In this document: piece by piece, positions 14,826 through 22,405 of the stretch
Layout of the letters: every line of letters begins with the position of its first letter
How positions within the stretch are numbered: the stretch's first letter is position 1
Assembly: GCA_026692885.1 (NCBI GenBank)
Contig: JAPLNJ010001224.1
Span: 1 to 29,115 of the forward strand
DNA: 29,115 nucleotides
Reading direction: 5' to 3'
From: Planctomycetota bacterium
Lineage (GTDB): Bacteria > Planctomycetota > Planctomycetia > Pirellulales > Pirellulaceae
Notes under the pieces: model-generated
Told to the model about the DNA's origin: nothing
Databases searched by the model: none
Seen by the model: only the letters and a program-made list of their open reading frames with translations
Program-made: the position numbers and the translations under genes

Positions 14826-16772
14826 ATGACGAGTTTGGACTTCGGACGGCTGCACCGCTGGTGGTTGTCGCTGGGGCTACTGTTGGTCGGGGTGGCCCTC
14901 GCCGGGCCGGCCGCCGCCGCGGAACCGGGCAAGTACCTCGGCCCGATTGACGTCGTGGCCTCGCCGGATGGCAAAACCTTGTATGTTGTCGAAGCCGACG
15001 GCCAACAGATTGCCGTGGTCGATGTCGCCAGCGGCAAGGTCGCCCGGACCATTGCCTGCCCGGCCGAGCCGACCGGTCTGGCGGTCAGCCCCGACGGAGC
15101 AAAGCTGTATGTGACCTGTGCCGCGCCGGCCGGCACGGTGAGCGTCGTGGACGCGGCGGCGGGGACGATCTCCGCGACAATTCCGGTCGGGCACACCGCT
15201 CGAGGCCCGTCCGTCACGCCCAACGGTAAGCGGTTGTACGTCTGCAACCAATTCAACAACGATGTGTCCGTGATCGACCTGGATGCGAACAAAGAACTTG
15301 TGCGGGTCAAGGCCGTCCGTGAGCCGACGTGCACGGCCGTGACGCCGGACGGTAGCCTGGTGTTCGTCACCAATCTGATCCCGAATGACAAGGCCGATTC
15401 GTTTGACGTGGCGGCCTCGGTCACGGTGATCGATACGGCCAGCAACGCCGCCTCCCACCTCCGGCTGCCCAACGGCAGTTCGAGCGTTCACGAGGTCTGC
15501 GTCGCTCCCGACGGGAAGTACGCTTACGTCGCCCACGTGCTGTCCCGGTATCAGATGCCGACGACCCAGCTGGAACGCGGTTGGATGAACACCAACGCCT
15601 TGAGCATCATCGACGTGGCTGCCAAGAAGTTGCTCAACACGGTGCTCTTGGACGACGTCGACTTGGGTGCGGCCAACCCCTGGGCCGTGGCGACGACCGT
15701 GGACGGCAAGTCCATCCTGGTCAGCCATGCCGGCACGCATGAAATCAGCGTGATCGACACGGAGGGCATGTTGGCCAAGTTGGCCGGAATGCCCAAGACG
15801 GTGGACGAAGCCAAGGCGTCGGGCCGCTACGACAAGCCGGGCCAGTACTCGTCCATTACGGTCGAGGACGTGCCCAACGATTTGGCTTTCCTGGTCGGTA
15901 TCAAACGGCGTATCCGCTTGCGGAGCGGCGGACTGTGGGGCCTGGACCCGCAACCCGGTCCGCTCGTGAACGGCCCCCGTGGCATGGCGGTGATCGGCTC
16001 GAAGGTTTATGTGGCGGTCTATTTCGGCGATGCATTGGCTGTGGTGGACCTGGAGAGTAAGGCGTATCATCCGGTCAGCTTGCTGCGACTGGGCGCCGAG
16101 CCCCAACTGACCGTCCAACGCCGCGGCGAAATGTTCTTTTTCGACGCTGACATGTGCTTCCAGCACTGGCAGAGTTGCGGCACCTGTCACCCGGGGACCC
16201 GCGTGGATGGGTTGAACTGGGACTTGTTGAACGACGGCCTAGGAAACCCGAAGAACACCAGGAACATGTTGCTGTGTTTCCAGACCCCGCCGTCCATGAG
16301 TATCGCGGCACGTGAGGATGCGGGGGCCGCCGTGCGTGCGGGCATCCGCCACATCCAGTTCATCGTGCGCCCGGAAGAGGATGCTGTGGCGATCGATGAG
16401 TACCTGAAGGCGTTGAAGGTCCTTCCCAGCCCCTACTTGGTGAACGGCCAGCTGAGCGAAGCCGCGAAGCGCGGGAAGGCCGTTTTCTTCGACGAAAAGG
16501 TCGGCTGCGCGAAGTGCCATCCGGAGGGATTGTACACCGATCTGAAGATGCACAACGTCCACTCGAAGGGCCAGTTCGATCGCAATCAGAACGACTTTGA
16601 CACGCCGACGCTAATCGAGTGCTGGCGGACAGCGCCGTACCTGCACGACGGCAGCGTCGTTACCCTCAAGGAACTGCTGGATAAGGGCAAGCACGGCCGG
16701 CACGCGGAAGGCGCGGCTCAGTTGACCGAGCCCCAGTTGAACGACTTGGTCGAGTTCGTGCAGTCGCTGTAG
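14826..16772 (+). CDS. exported YVTN beta-propeller / dihaem c-type cytochrome protein
   Basis: This 648-aa protein begins with a signal peptide (hydrophobic WWLSLGLLLVGVALA, cleavage near AAA-AEP). Residues about 40-430 hold repeated propeller blades with PDGKTLYVVEADG, PDGAKLYVT and PNGKRLYVCN patterns. The C-terminal third has two CxxCH haem sites, C451-GTC-H and C561-AKC-H, as in MauG/CcpA-like peroxidase domains. It probably acts in periplasmic electron transfer or surface redox chemistry; substrate unknown. AGGAGAAGAG precedes the start. The gene is single, with a strong terminator after it. The 141-nt gap before it holds nothing clear. Confidence 0.85.
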   Translation: MTSLDFGRLHRWWLSLGLLLVGVALAGPAAAAEPGKYLGPIDVVASPDGKTLYVVEADGQQIAVVDVASGKVARTIACPAEPTGLAVSPDGAKLYVTCAAPAGTVSVVDAAAGTISATIPVGHTARGPSVTPNGKRLYVCNQFNNDVSVIDLDANKELVRVKAVREPTCTAVTPDGSLVFVTNLIPNDKADSFDVAASVTVIDTASNAASHLRLPNGSSSVHEVCVAPDGKYAYVAHVLSRYQMPTTQLERGWMNTNALSIIDVAAKKLLNTVLLDDVDLGAANPWAVATTVDGKSILVSHAGTHEISVIDTEGMLAKLAGMPKTVDEAKASGRYDKPGQYSSITVEDVPNDLAFLVGIKRRIRLRSGGLWGLDPQPGPLVNGPRGMAVIGSKVYVAVYFGDALAVVDLESKAYHPVSLLRLGAEPQLTVQRRGEMFFFDADMCFQHWQSCGTCHPGTRVDGLNWDLLNDGLGNPKNTRNMLLCFQTPPSMSIAAREDAGAAVRAGIRHIQFIVRPEEDAVAIDEYLKALKVLPSPYLVNGQLSEAAKRGKAVFFDEKVGCAKCHPEGLYTDLKMHNVHSKGQFDRNQNDFDTPTLIECWRTAPYLHDGSVVTLKELLDKGKHGRHAEGAAQLTEPQLNDLVEFVQSL

Positions 16773-17099
16773 GCGGCCGCTCGGACCGAACGATCCGTGA
16801 CCGAGGGGTGGGCGGTGCCCACCCCTTTCTTTTTGCGCCATGAAATGCGAGCCGGAGAGGATCGCAAGACCCTCTCCGGCTTGGTCAAGAGTCAATTCTA
16901 CTTCTTCGGTTCTTGGGATCCCGTCCGGACCTTTGCCCATGGGGATACAGCCATCGCAGTTGTCGCAAATGCCGTCTCCATCGGCGTCGATGCATAATCC
17001 ACAGGTACAGACACCGGTTCCCGTGCCGTCGCCAGGACGCAAGTGTGCAAGGATTGCAGAGCAGGGACAGAAATGGTGACACATTTTTGGGTCACTCAT
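16611..17099 (-). CDS. possible Cys-rich small protein (only the 5' part is convincing)
   Basis: The minus-strand frame from ATG 17099 encodes a Cys/His-rich stretch, CHHFCPCSAILAHL, then GDGTGTGVCTCGLCIDADG followed by DGICDNCDGCIP. DADGDGICDNC resembles thrombospondin type 3 calcium-binding repeats seen in planctomycete exported proteins. After about residue 70 the frame runs through the terminator hairpin and antisense to the cytochrome gene, where it looks like chance. No good ribosome site or signal peptide is seen. It may be a small gene with a changed 3' end or a remnant. The stretch 16836-17308 contains no better gene on either strand. Confidence 0.25.
   Translation of the reverse strand: MSDPKMCHHFCPCSAILAHLRPGDGTGTGVCTCGLCIDADGDGICDNCDGCIPMGKGPDGIPRTEEVELTLDQAGEGLAILSGSHFMAQKERGGHRPPLGHGSFGPSGRLQRLHELDQVVQLGLGQLSRAFRVPAVLALIQQFLEGNDAAVVQVRRCPPALD
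16804..16835 (+). terminator. intrinsic terminator of the propeller cytochrome gene
   Basis: A perfect 10-bp GC-rich stem, AGGGGTGGGC (16804-16813) with GCCCACCCCT (16817-16826), has a GGT loop and is followed by a T-rich run TTTCTTTTT. It lies 32 nt after the stop codon and is the clearest Rho-independent terminator in the window. Confidence 0.92.
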
Positions 17100-17308
17100 A
17101 CAATATCTTTTGGCTCGATGCGACCGGAAGCATTGCCTTGTTGGCTACCGGTCACCTGAATGTTGTCAAACGTATGAGCGTCTCTTGCTGCCACGTGGCC
17201 ATAAGCCGGTATTCTGGTACGTGACTTGCTTATCAAGACTGGTCAGATCGGGTGCACCGAAGTGTCAGCATAGTGCAGAACTACATCAACAGGAGAAGGA
17301 GCAGAGCG

Positions 17309-17698
17309 ATGAGGCATGCAATGATGGTCGTTGTCGGAGTCGGATTGGTCTGGGCGTCGACCGAAGCGTGTCTTGCGCGAGGTCCCCAAGGAGGCGGCCA
17401 AGGCAACGCGATGCAGATGCAAGCCCGCCACCGATATGGTGGGCAGTGTCAGGGCATGGGACAAGGCCAAGGGCAGATGAGTGGCCAAGGCCAGATGAGT
17501 GGCCAAGGCCAGATGTGGCCGCAGAATGCGGATCAGGTAATTGGCAACGCGAACGCTGGCCAAGGGGACGCTGGCAACGGCCTACAGCAGCGCAAGCGAG
17601 ACGGAAATTACCAAGCTGCGAAGATTCAAGCACAGAACCGCGCTAAGCAGCAAAAAAAGACCCAAGTTCGCAAGCAGGACGGCAAGGGGCAAGATTGA
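17309..17698 (+). CDS. small exported Gln/Gly-rich repeat protein
   Basis: This 129-aa protein has a signal peptide (MRHAMMVVVGVGLVWASTEA, cleavage near LA-RG). The mature part is rich in Gln, Gly, Met and Asn, with a GQGQMS repeat, and ends in a basic tail (QAQNRAKQQKKTQVRKQDGK). The start at 17309 is supported by AGGAGAAGGAG 8 nt upstream; the in-frame ATG at 17252 is not. No family was recognised. Similar low-complexity exported peptides are frequent in planctomycetes. The 5' flank holds no strong promoter that could be recognised. Confidence 0.65.
   Translation: MRHAMMVVVGVGLVWASTEACLARGPQGGGQGNAMQMQARHRYGGQCQGMGQGQGQMSGQGQMSGQGQMWPQNADQVIGNANAGQGDAGNGLQQRKRDGNYQAAKIQAQNRAKQQKKTQVRKQDGKGQD
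17465..17518 (+). repeat. three tandem 18-bp coding repeats
   Basis: Units of the form GGCCAAGGCCAGATGAGT occur at 17465-17482, 17483-17500 and 17501-17518, the last with a changed end. They encode GQGQMS units within the small exported protein. Such repeats can change copy number by slippage. Confidence 0.85.
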
Positions 17699-17850
17699 CG
17701 GCTTGTCCTAAGCCGAATTACTCACAAACTTTGACAGACAATCGCGGATGAACCAATCGGGGACCAGCGGCCCGGTTCACCTTTCCTCGGACACGGGCGA
17801 CCAGTAGAATACTGGGTGGTTCGCCACTCTTCAGCCCGAGGAACATCGCG

Positions 17851-19047
17851 ATGAACACCAAACTGCTTTGTGTCGGCTTCTGGTTGACAGTCACTCTGTC
17901 ACTGCCTGGCCTCGTGTCCGAGTCGTGGGCGGCGGCCCCAGGTGGCGGACACGGTGGCGGCGGGGGCGGCGGCGGGGGCATGCGTGGTGGTGGTGGTGGG
18001 GGCGGGGGCATGCGCGGCGGCGGCGGGGGATCCGTCGGTCGTTCGGGAGGCGGCGTTTCGGGATCCGTCGGCCGTTCCAGTTCGATGGGCTCGATGCGCG
18101 CCGGGCCGAGTGCGGGCGCTGTCCGGTCGATGCCTGGGGGGCCCTCGATAGGCGGTGCAGCGGCTGTTCGCAGCGGGAGCTCCCACACGTCTTCGGGCGC
18201 TCCGCATCTCGGAGCGTCCGGTCCTGGGCAAACCGGCTATCGCGGCGGATCTCCTGGTCATCCTGGTGACTGGAACCACGGCGGGAATTGGGGAGACCAC
18301 GGCAGCGGGCACGGCTTTTATCGGTATGGCTACGGCTATGGATACGGGTACGGAGTCGCGCTCGTCATGCCGCTCTGGTATCCCGGCTGGTCGGGTCTGT
18401 ACGGTAACCCCTACTACGACTACTACGGCTACTACGGTGGCGGATGGCCGTATTACGGCAGCGAAGTGACCGTGTACAGCGCACCCGCGAACTTGGTGGA
18501 GGTCCCCGAATCACCGTCTGTCGAGGCGGCGGGATCTCCTCCGTCTGCTGATGCTGCCGCGTCCGACGGGAGTGATACTGCGTTAGGGCAACAGTACGCT
18601 GCGCAGGCGCGTGCTGCCTTTCGAGACGGCGTCTATCGCGAGGCGTTGCGGCAGGCCAATCATGCGGCGGTCGAGATACCGCGGAATGCGGAAGTCCACG
18701 AGTTGATGTCCTTGGCGTTGTTTGCCCTTGCGGAATACCGCGCCGCGGCTATCGAGGCGCACGCCGCGATTGCCTTGGGCCGAGTGAGCGGTTGGCCGAC
18801 GATTAGTGCCTACTACGGTGACGGGAAAATGTACACCAACCAGTTTCGCGGACTAGAGAAGCACGTTCGCGAAAACCCCAAGTCGCCCGAAGCTCAGTTC
18901 TTGTTGGGTTACCACGACGTGCTGACGGGCAACAAGGAGGCCGCCGTCAAGCATCTGACCGCCGCCGTTGAGTTAACCCCCAAAGACGAAATCGCCAAAC
19001 AGCTGCTGAAACAGCAAACCGGGGACGCCACAGAAGGCAGTCTGTAG
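17851..19047 (+). CDS. exported Gly/Tyr-rich protein with C-terminal TPR-like domain
   Basis: This 398-aa protein has a signal peptide (cleavage near SWA-AAP). It is followed by a glycine-dominated region (runs of G with MRGGGG), a Gly/Ser/Arg region, then a Tyr/Gly region (GYGYGYGYG, YYDYYGYYGGGWPYYG) around a possible short hydrophobic segment. From about residue 245 to the end it is helical and TPR-like (AAQARAAFRDGVYREALRQA, EYRAAAIEAHAAIALG, AQFLLGYHDVLTGNKEAAV). It probably resides at the cell envelope; function unknown. GAGGAA precedes the start. The 149-nt gap before it and the 257-nt gap after it contain no gene; the latter holds a repeat. Confidence 0.75.
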   Translation: MNTKLLCVGFWLTVTLSLPGLVSESWAAAPGGGHGGGGGGGGGMRGGGGGGGGMRGGGGGSVGRSGGGVSGSVGRSSSMGSMRAGPSAGAVRSMPGGPSIGGAAAVRSGSSHTSSGAPHLGASGPGQTGYRGGSPGHPGDWNHGGNWGDHGSGHGFYRYGYGYGYGYGVALVMPLWYPGWSGLYGNPYYDYYGYYGGGWPYYGSEVTVYSAPANLVEVPESPSVEAAGSPPSADAAASDGSDTALGQQYAAQARAAFRDGVYREALRQANHAAVEIPRNAEVHELMSLALFALAEYRAAAIEAHAAIALGRVSGWPTISAYYGDGKMYTNQFRGLEKHVRENPKSPEAQFLLGYHDVLTGNKEAAVKHLTAAVELTPKDEIAKQLLKQQTGDATEGSL

Positions 19048-19212
19048 CAACGCGGTCGAAGCAACTTTTTGGAGTCCACTGAAAGCCGATTGTGTCTCGC
19101 GTTCTAACCGGTTTCACTTCCCGTTTCCTCACGGGGACTATGCTTGCCCGCACGCTCGGCTCGAAGCGGGTTCGAGCCCACTGCGGTAAAGAAACAACCG
19201 AGCGAATCGGTG

Positions 19213-19271
19213 GTAGGACGGATTGGCACTTCGGCCCTACGTTTCGGGGACGAAGTGCCAATCCGTCCTAC
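19213..19271. repeat. 21-bp perfect inverted repeat
   Basis: Bases 19213-19233, starting GTAGGACGGATTGGCACTTC, pair perfectly with 19251-19271 around a 17-nt loop. The hairpin lies between two convergent genes (Gly-rich TPR protein and ceramidase-like hydrolase), so it may serve as a bidirectional terminator. It is a REP-like element; part of it recurs at 26600-26609. Confidence 0.85.
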
Positions 19272-19293
19272 GGTCAATCTGCGGACTTGTTCT
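19260..19293 (-). repeat. 34-bp dispersed repeat, copy 1
   Basis: The minus-strand sequence here, beginning AGAACAAGTCCGCAGATTGA, is identical over 34 bp to plus-strand 26576-26609. A shorter piece, TGTTCTCTTACAGC, flanks this copy at 19288-19301 and also occurs at 3429-3442 just upstream of the SIR2-NACHT gene. Confidence 0.85.
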
Positions 19294-19304
19294 CTTACAG
19301 CCGC

Positions 19305-20663
19305 TTACTTCCCCGCCAATCCCGCCACCGCCGCCAGAATCCGGTCCTCGATTCCTGCCTGCCACCGCAGCGTCGGCAGGCCGTAGACGGCGAACGCTCC
19401 GGCCTCGTAGCCGCCTTCTTGCCAGACACGATGCGAGGGGATATAGGCCATCACGTCGTTCGTGTAACCGGCGACCCAGGTCTGCGGACCGTACTTCTGC
19501 TTGAGCGTCCGTGCGTAGTCCACCACGACTTCGCCGCCGAGGGCGATCCAAAGTTGGTCCCGGCCCAACTGCCACACCTGGACCGGGTAGGGATGACTCC
19601 TGGCGAAGGCCGTGCCTTGCTGCATTTCGGCCAATAGCCGCTGGGCCCAACGGCCTTCGTAACCCCCGCGCCGCGCCGCGGCGTCGAGTTCCTCCTTGGT
19701 CGGAGGACGGTCGAACGCCAAGTCGACCAACGTGAAATCTGTTTTCAGCCGCGGCTCGATCGGTCGTAGTGGTCCGGCCAGGACGGTATCGACCGAGGCC
19801 GCCATGTCTTCGCCGTACTGCCGACACGACTCGACCGTGCGGCGCGGAAGCGGATTCTGGTCGGCCCCGCAACCGGCGTAGAACATGGCGAACGTCTCCG
19901 GGTGTTTGGCTTCCAAGGCGATTTGGGCAAACCCAGGCCAGTCGCCCGACCATTGGTAGAAGCTCAACGTCGTGGCGTGGCAGGCGTAGCCGAAGACCAC
20001 CGCGCGCAGGTCCCCGTGAGGCGCGCGGATCGCCAAGACCGGCACGCCGTGATCGACCGGGCCTTGGGGCGCGACGCCCTGCGCGCGGAGACCGGGCACA
20101 TCCGCCTCGCGATTGTTACGCCGATTGACCGCGAACCCGGCTTGCCCCTCCCCGGCGTGCAGTGTGGCGGGGGCCAGCGCCGCCAGGGCCCGGGTGACCG
20201 TCTCCACGACTTGCTGCTCTAACACGGCCGAGTAGTCCTCGATGAGTGCCCGTTGTGCATCATCCAGGGGGTAGATGTCGTACAGGGCGCCGCGCAGCAC
20301 CGGACCGGTGTGGGTGTGCGACGCCGTCAGCATAATCTGGGCGCGTGCCAGCCCGTGACGGCCCAGTTCGGCGACGATGTGTTCGTACATGCTCTGGGGA
20401 AAACCGAGCAGGTCGCTGGTGACGACCACGCCGCGCTGCCCGTCCGGTGCTTCCAGGACCAGGGCCTTGAGCCACAGTTCGTGCAGCGTGCCTTCCGCCG
20501 GATGGTCGCGGTGCCCGTAGCCCGCCAGCCAGAAGGGCTTCTCCGGCGTGATCTTGGTCTTTGCTAGGCCGGCCTTCCACATCGCCGGTTCGGCGTGCGC
20601 GATGCTACTCGCAATCGCGATGAGAAGAGCCAGCCAGAACCACAAGCTAGATCGCAGTCGCAT
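19305..20663 (-). CDS. exported neutral/alkaline ceramidase-like hydrolase
   Basis: This 452-aa protein has a signal peptide (LWFWLALLIAIASSIAHA). It shows the neutral ceramidase-like fold: an N-terminal AGLAKTKITPEKPFWLAGYG, the metal-site motif TASHTHTGP, GYACHATTLSF, FYAGCGADQNPLPR and the C-terminal GYTNDVMAYIPSHRVWQEGGYE. True ceramidases are larger (about 650 aa or more) and have an extra C-terminal domain. This shorter form is widespread in planctomycetes, and its substrate is unknown. The ribosome site AGGGGA lies 7-8 nt before the ATG. It stands alone on this strand. Confidence 0.85.
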   Translation of the reverse strand: MRLRSSLWFWLALLIAIASSIAHAEPAMWKAGLAKTKITPEKPFWLAGYGHRDHPAEGTLHELWLKALVLEAPDGQRGVVVTSDLLGFPQSMYEHIVAELGRHGLARAQIMLTASHTHTGPVLRGALYDIYPLDDAQRALIEDYSAVLEQQVVETVTRALAALAPATLHAGEGQAGFAVNRRNNREADVPGLRAQGVAPQGPVDHGVPVLAIRAPHGDLRAVVFGYACHATTLSFYQWSGDWPGFAQIALEAKHPETFAMFYAGCGADQNPLPRRTVESCRQYGEDMAASVDTVLAGPLRPIEPRLKTDFTLVDLAFDRPPTKEELDAAARRGGYEGRWAQRLLAEMQQGTAFARSHPYPVQVWQLGRDQLWIALGGEVVVDYARTLKQKYGPQTWVAGYTNDVMAYIPSHRVWQEGGYEAGAFAVYGLPTLRWQAGIEDRILAAVAGLAGK

Positions 20664-20831
20664 GACAAATCCCCTGCTTCCAGTAATCGAACGAACGACC
20701 GCGAGTCCAAGATAGCAGGCTCACCAAAGGGATGCACGCCTCTTTCTTTCCAGGGACGGGAACACCGCCCGCAGCCTGGAGGTCCTACCGGCGCAGCATG
20801 GCCATCGGTAGAATGGCGGGATTGCGGCGAT

Positions 20832-20960
20832 GTGGTACAACCAGCTGGACACATCATCTCCGATGCCGACCGAGCGGAATGGGATGCGGCGGTCATGGAC
20901 TACCGAGCCAAACACGGCGACGGGGATTCAAACGAGGACGATGAAAATGAGTGGTTCTGA
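20832..20960 (+). CDS. possible very short acidic protein
   Basis: A 42-residue frame from GTG 20832 (VVQPAGHIISDADRAEWDAA, then MDYRAKHGDGD) has amino-acid use that looks coding. Its end overlaps the ATG of the next gene. The start is uncertain, as no good ribosome site is seen; the open frame reaches back to 20595, antisense to the ceramidase start. It is reported because of the close coupling with the following gene. No family is recognised. Confidence 0.3.
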   Translation: MVQPAGHIISDADRAEWDAAVMDYRAKHGDGDSNEDDENEWF

Positions 20961-21156
20961 TCGCGGCATGTTCGACCCCGACTTCTGTGAACACCGCTGC
21001 CCAATCTGCACCAGGGCCAGGAAGGGCAACCGGCTGGCCCGCTTCCTCCAGGCAATCGAGATGGTTGTCACGTTGGGCGGCTGCCCGTGGGGGCGGGCGA
21101 GGCAGAAGAAATACGGCGTGAAGCCAAGTGAGGCGGTATCACCGGACAAGACGTGA
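20947..21156 (+). CDS. small conserved-looking Cys protein (FDPDFCEHRCPICTRARKG)
   Basis: This 69-aa protein starts at ATG 20947 with GAGGA at 20934-20938. It holds C..HRCPIC in the N-terminal half and GGCPWGRARQKKYGVKPSE in the C-terminal half, a pattern that looks like a small zinc-ribbon-like protein found in planctomycetes. The three or four Cys could bind metal. Function is unknown. Its start overlaps the end of the preceding short frame. Confidence 0.5.
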   Translation: MSGSDRGMFDPDFCEHRCPICTRARKGNRLARFLQAIEMVVTLGGCPWGRARQKKYGVKPSEAVSPDKT

Positions 21157-21159
21157 GTT

Positions 21160-21174
21160 CTAGTGCGTCGTCAA
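21160..21174 (+). repeat. 15-bp dispersed repeat, copy 2 (truncates a mazF-like gene)
   Basis: CTAGTGCGTCGTCAA is identical to 4526-4540. Read on the minus strand it ends the MazF-like fragment with LTTH followed by TAG. The toxin similarity stops at this boundary, which suggests a deletion or insertion joint at the repeat. Confidence 0.65.
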
Positions 21175-21240
21175 TACAATGACCGGGTGCGGACCGGTTT
21201 CCGCGAAGTCGGCCATGTAGATTTCGCCGGGCCGAATCAT
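21160..21240 (-). pseudogene. truncated MazF/PemK-type toxin (N-terminal 26 aa)
   Basis: The frame encodes MIRPGEIYMADFAETGPHPV followed by IVLTTH and a stop. This is the characteristic start of PemK/MazF-family mRNA interferases (RPGEIYxADF...GPHPVIV). A full toxin is about 110 aa, so most of the SH3-like barrel, including later catalytic residues, is missing. Its ATG overlaps the TGA of the antitoxin-like gene (ATGA), the usual coupled arrangement of toxin-antitoxin pairs. The truncation coincides with the 15-bp repeat. Confidence 0.7.
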
Positions 21241-21455
21241 GGTATCTCACCCATCCGGCCGACCGCGTTTCGGAGCGCCACGGCGTGGATCCTCCGTTGC
21301 CGCTGCTCGTCTTCCAGGGCCTCCCGAACGGTTTCGTACTCGGATTCGTTCACCAGGACATAGGACACGTTGCTGCGAGGATCCACGACGCGCGGTGGGC
21401 CGTGTTCACCAGCATCCAGGGCCTGCAACTGCTGAGGGGTGAGTTGAATGCTCAT
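21237..21455 (-). CDS. antitoxin-like protein of a decayed MazF toxin-antitoxin pair
   Basis: This 72-aa protein, MSIQLTPQQLQALDAGEHGP then PRVVDPRSNVSYVLVNESEY, ends in a charged helix (VREALEDEQRQRRIHAVALR). It resembles the small planctomycete/cyanobacterial proteins that precede MazF-like toxins: a short beta-domain followed by a toxin-neutralising helix. The call rests mainly on its ATGA overlap with the MazF N-terminus. The start is the first ATG before the recognisable domain. It may persist because it is harmless or can neutralise a related toxin elsewhere. Confidence 0.6.
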   Translation of the reverse strand: MSIQLTPQQLQALDAGEHGPPRVVDPRSNVSYVLVNESEYETVREALEDEQRQRRIHAVALRNAVGRMGEIP

Positions 21456-21515
21456 AGCGACTTCCTCCGCGCACATTCTACCGCGGCGCCCCGCGGAAGG
21501 ACCTGCCCTGCGCCC

Positions 21516-22175
21516 GTGGCGGCAAATCCTGCCGCCAGCCGTTCCGAACGAAAAGTTCTCGCCAGTTGGATTCTGGTGGCCCTGCTGGCGGCTGCTGCCC
21601 GGGCGGACAACCGCGTGGAAATCCGGACGTTGGCCCGGCCCGGAGGCACGGCGATCACCGAAGTCGTGGCCGAAGGCAACACCGATTTGCAGGTACAGAA
21701 CCAAGCTGCCCGCGGCGGTACGTCGCGCTTGGTGATTGATGCAGCGGCCGCTGACGGCGGCGTGATCCGGGGCCGTTTCTTTGCGGCCAGTCGCGGCGGT
21801 AACCAAGAGAGCCGCTTCACGCTGCGGGCCGTCGGCCCCGGTGCTGAAATCGACCTGCAGGACGTCAGCGTGAACAAAGCAGGAACGATCAACAACGACG
21901 CGCGGCTGGTGGTCGAAGGTGACAGCCGCCTGCACTGGCGCAGCCAGCAACGAGCCGAATCGGGCGGCGTGGCCCGGACACGGCACGACGTCGAACTGCG
22001 AGCCGCTCCCGGCAGCCACAACGTGGTGGACGTCGAGGTCCTGACGGACGGGGTCCGACACGAGGCCACGAATACGCTGCGTCTACGTGCTGTGGGCAAC
22101 GCCTCCGTGTACCTCTTCTACAATGGGGGGATTCGGGTGGTGTCGTCGGTCGGTGCGAGTCGTCCTCCTGCGTGA
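21516..22175 (+). CDS. exported protein of unknown function
   Basis: This 219-aa protein has a likely signal peptide (SERKVLASWILVALLAAAARA) followed by a beta-rich, repeat-like region with many R, V, D and G residues (VEIRTLARPGGTAITEVVAE, SRFTLRAVGPGAEIDLQDV, LRAVGNASVYLFYNGGIRVV). GTG 21516 is chosen as the start because it gives a complete signal peptide. AAGGA lies about 14 nt upstream, which is rather far, so the start is uncertain. No family is recognised. The divergent antitoxin-like gene begins 61 nt away. Confidence 0.55.
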   Translation: MAANPAASRSERKVLASWILVALLAAAARADNRVEIRTLARPGGTAITEVVAEGNTDLQVQNQAARGGTSRLVIDAAAADGGVIRGRFFAASRGGNQESRFTLRAVGPGAEIDLQDVSVNKAGTINNDARLVVEGDSRLHWRSQQRAESGGVARTRHDVELRAAPGSHNVVDVEVLTDGVRHEATNTLRLRAVGNASVYLFYNGGIRVVSSVGASRPPA

Positions 22176-22269
22176 ACTCTGTTCCTCTGTCCTCTGTACT
22201 CTGACGGGGGTGCAAGGGGCGGAGCCCCCGCGCATTGCGACTCGGGCCGCATTGCCTGCGATTGAGTTC

Positions 22270-22386
22270 GTTTAACCGCGTGGGCAACGCCCCACGCGGG
22301 GAGCGAGCAAAGCCCGGCGTGCGGTTTCTCGGTCGCGTCCGCCTGCACGCGGCCCGACGCGAGGGGCGTTGCCCACGCCGTTAAAC
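22270..22386. repeat. 117-bp element with 23-bp inverted-repeat ends
   Basis: Ends 22270-22292 and 22364-22386 (GTTTAAC...GTGGGCAACGCCC) match as inverted repeats with one mismatch. The 71-nt centre is GC-rich and non-coding. The element lies between two convergent genes (22175 and 22406) and could end transcription from both. The stretch 22176-22405 holds nothing else. The form fits a REP/MITE-like element. Confidence 0.8.
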
Positions 22387-22405
22387 GACCTGTACAGAGA
22401 TACGG

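Noticed and set aside
20595..20831. Upstream part of the 121-aa plus-strand frame before 20832
   Set aside because: It starts antisense to the ceramidase signal peptide and has no family resemblance; only the last 42 residues look coding.
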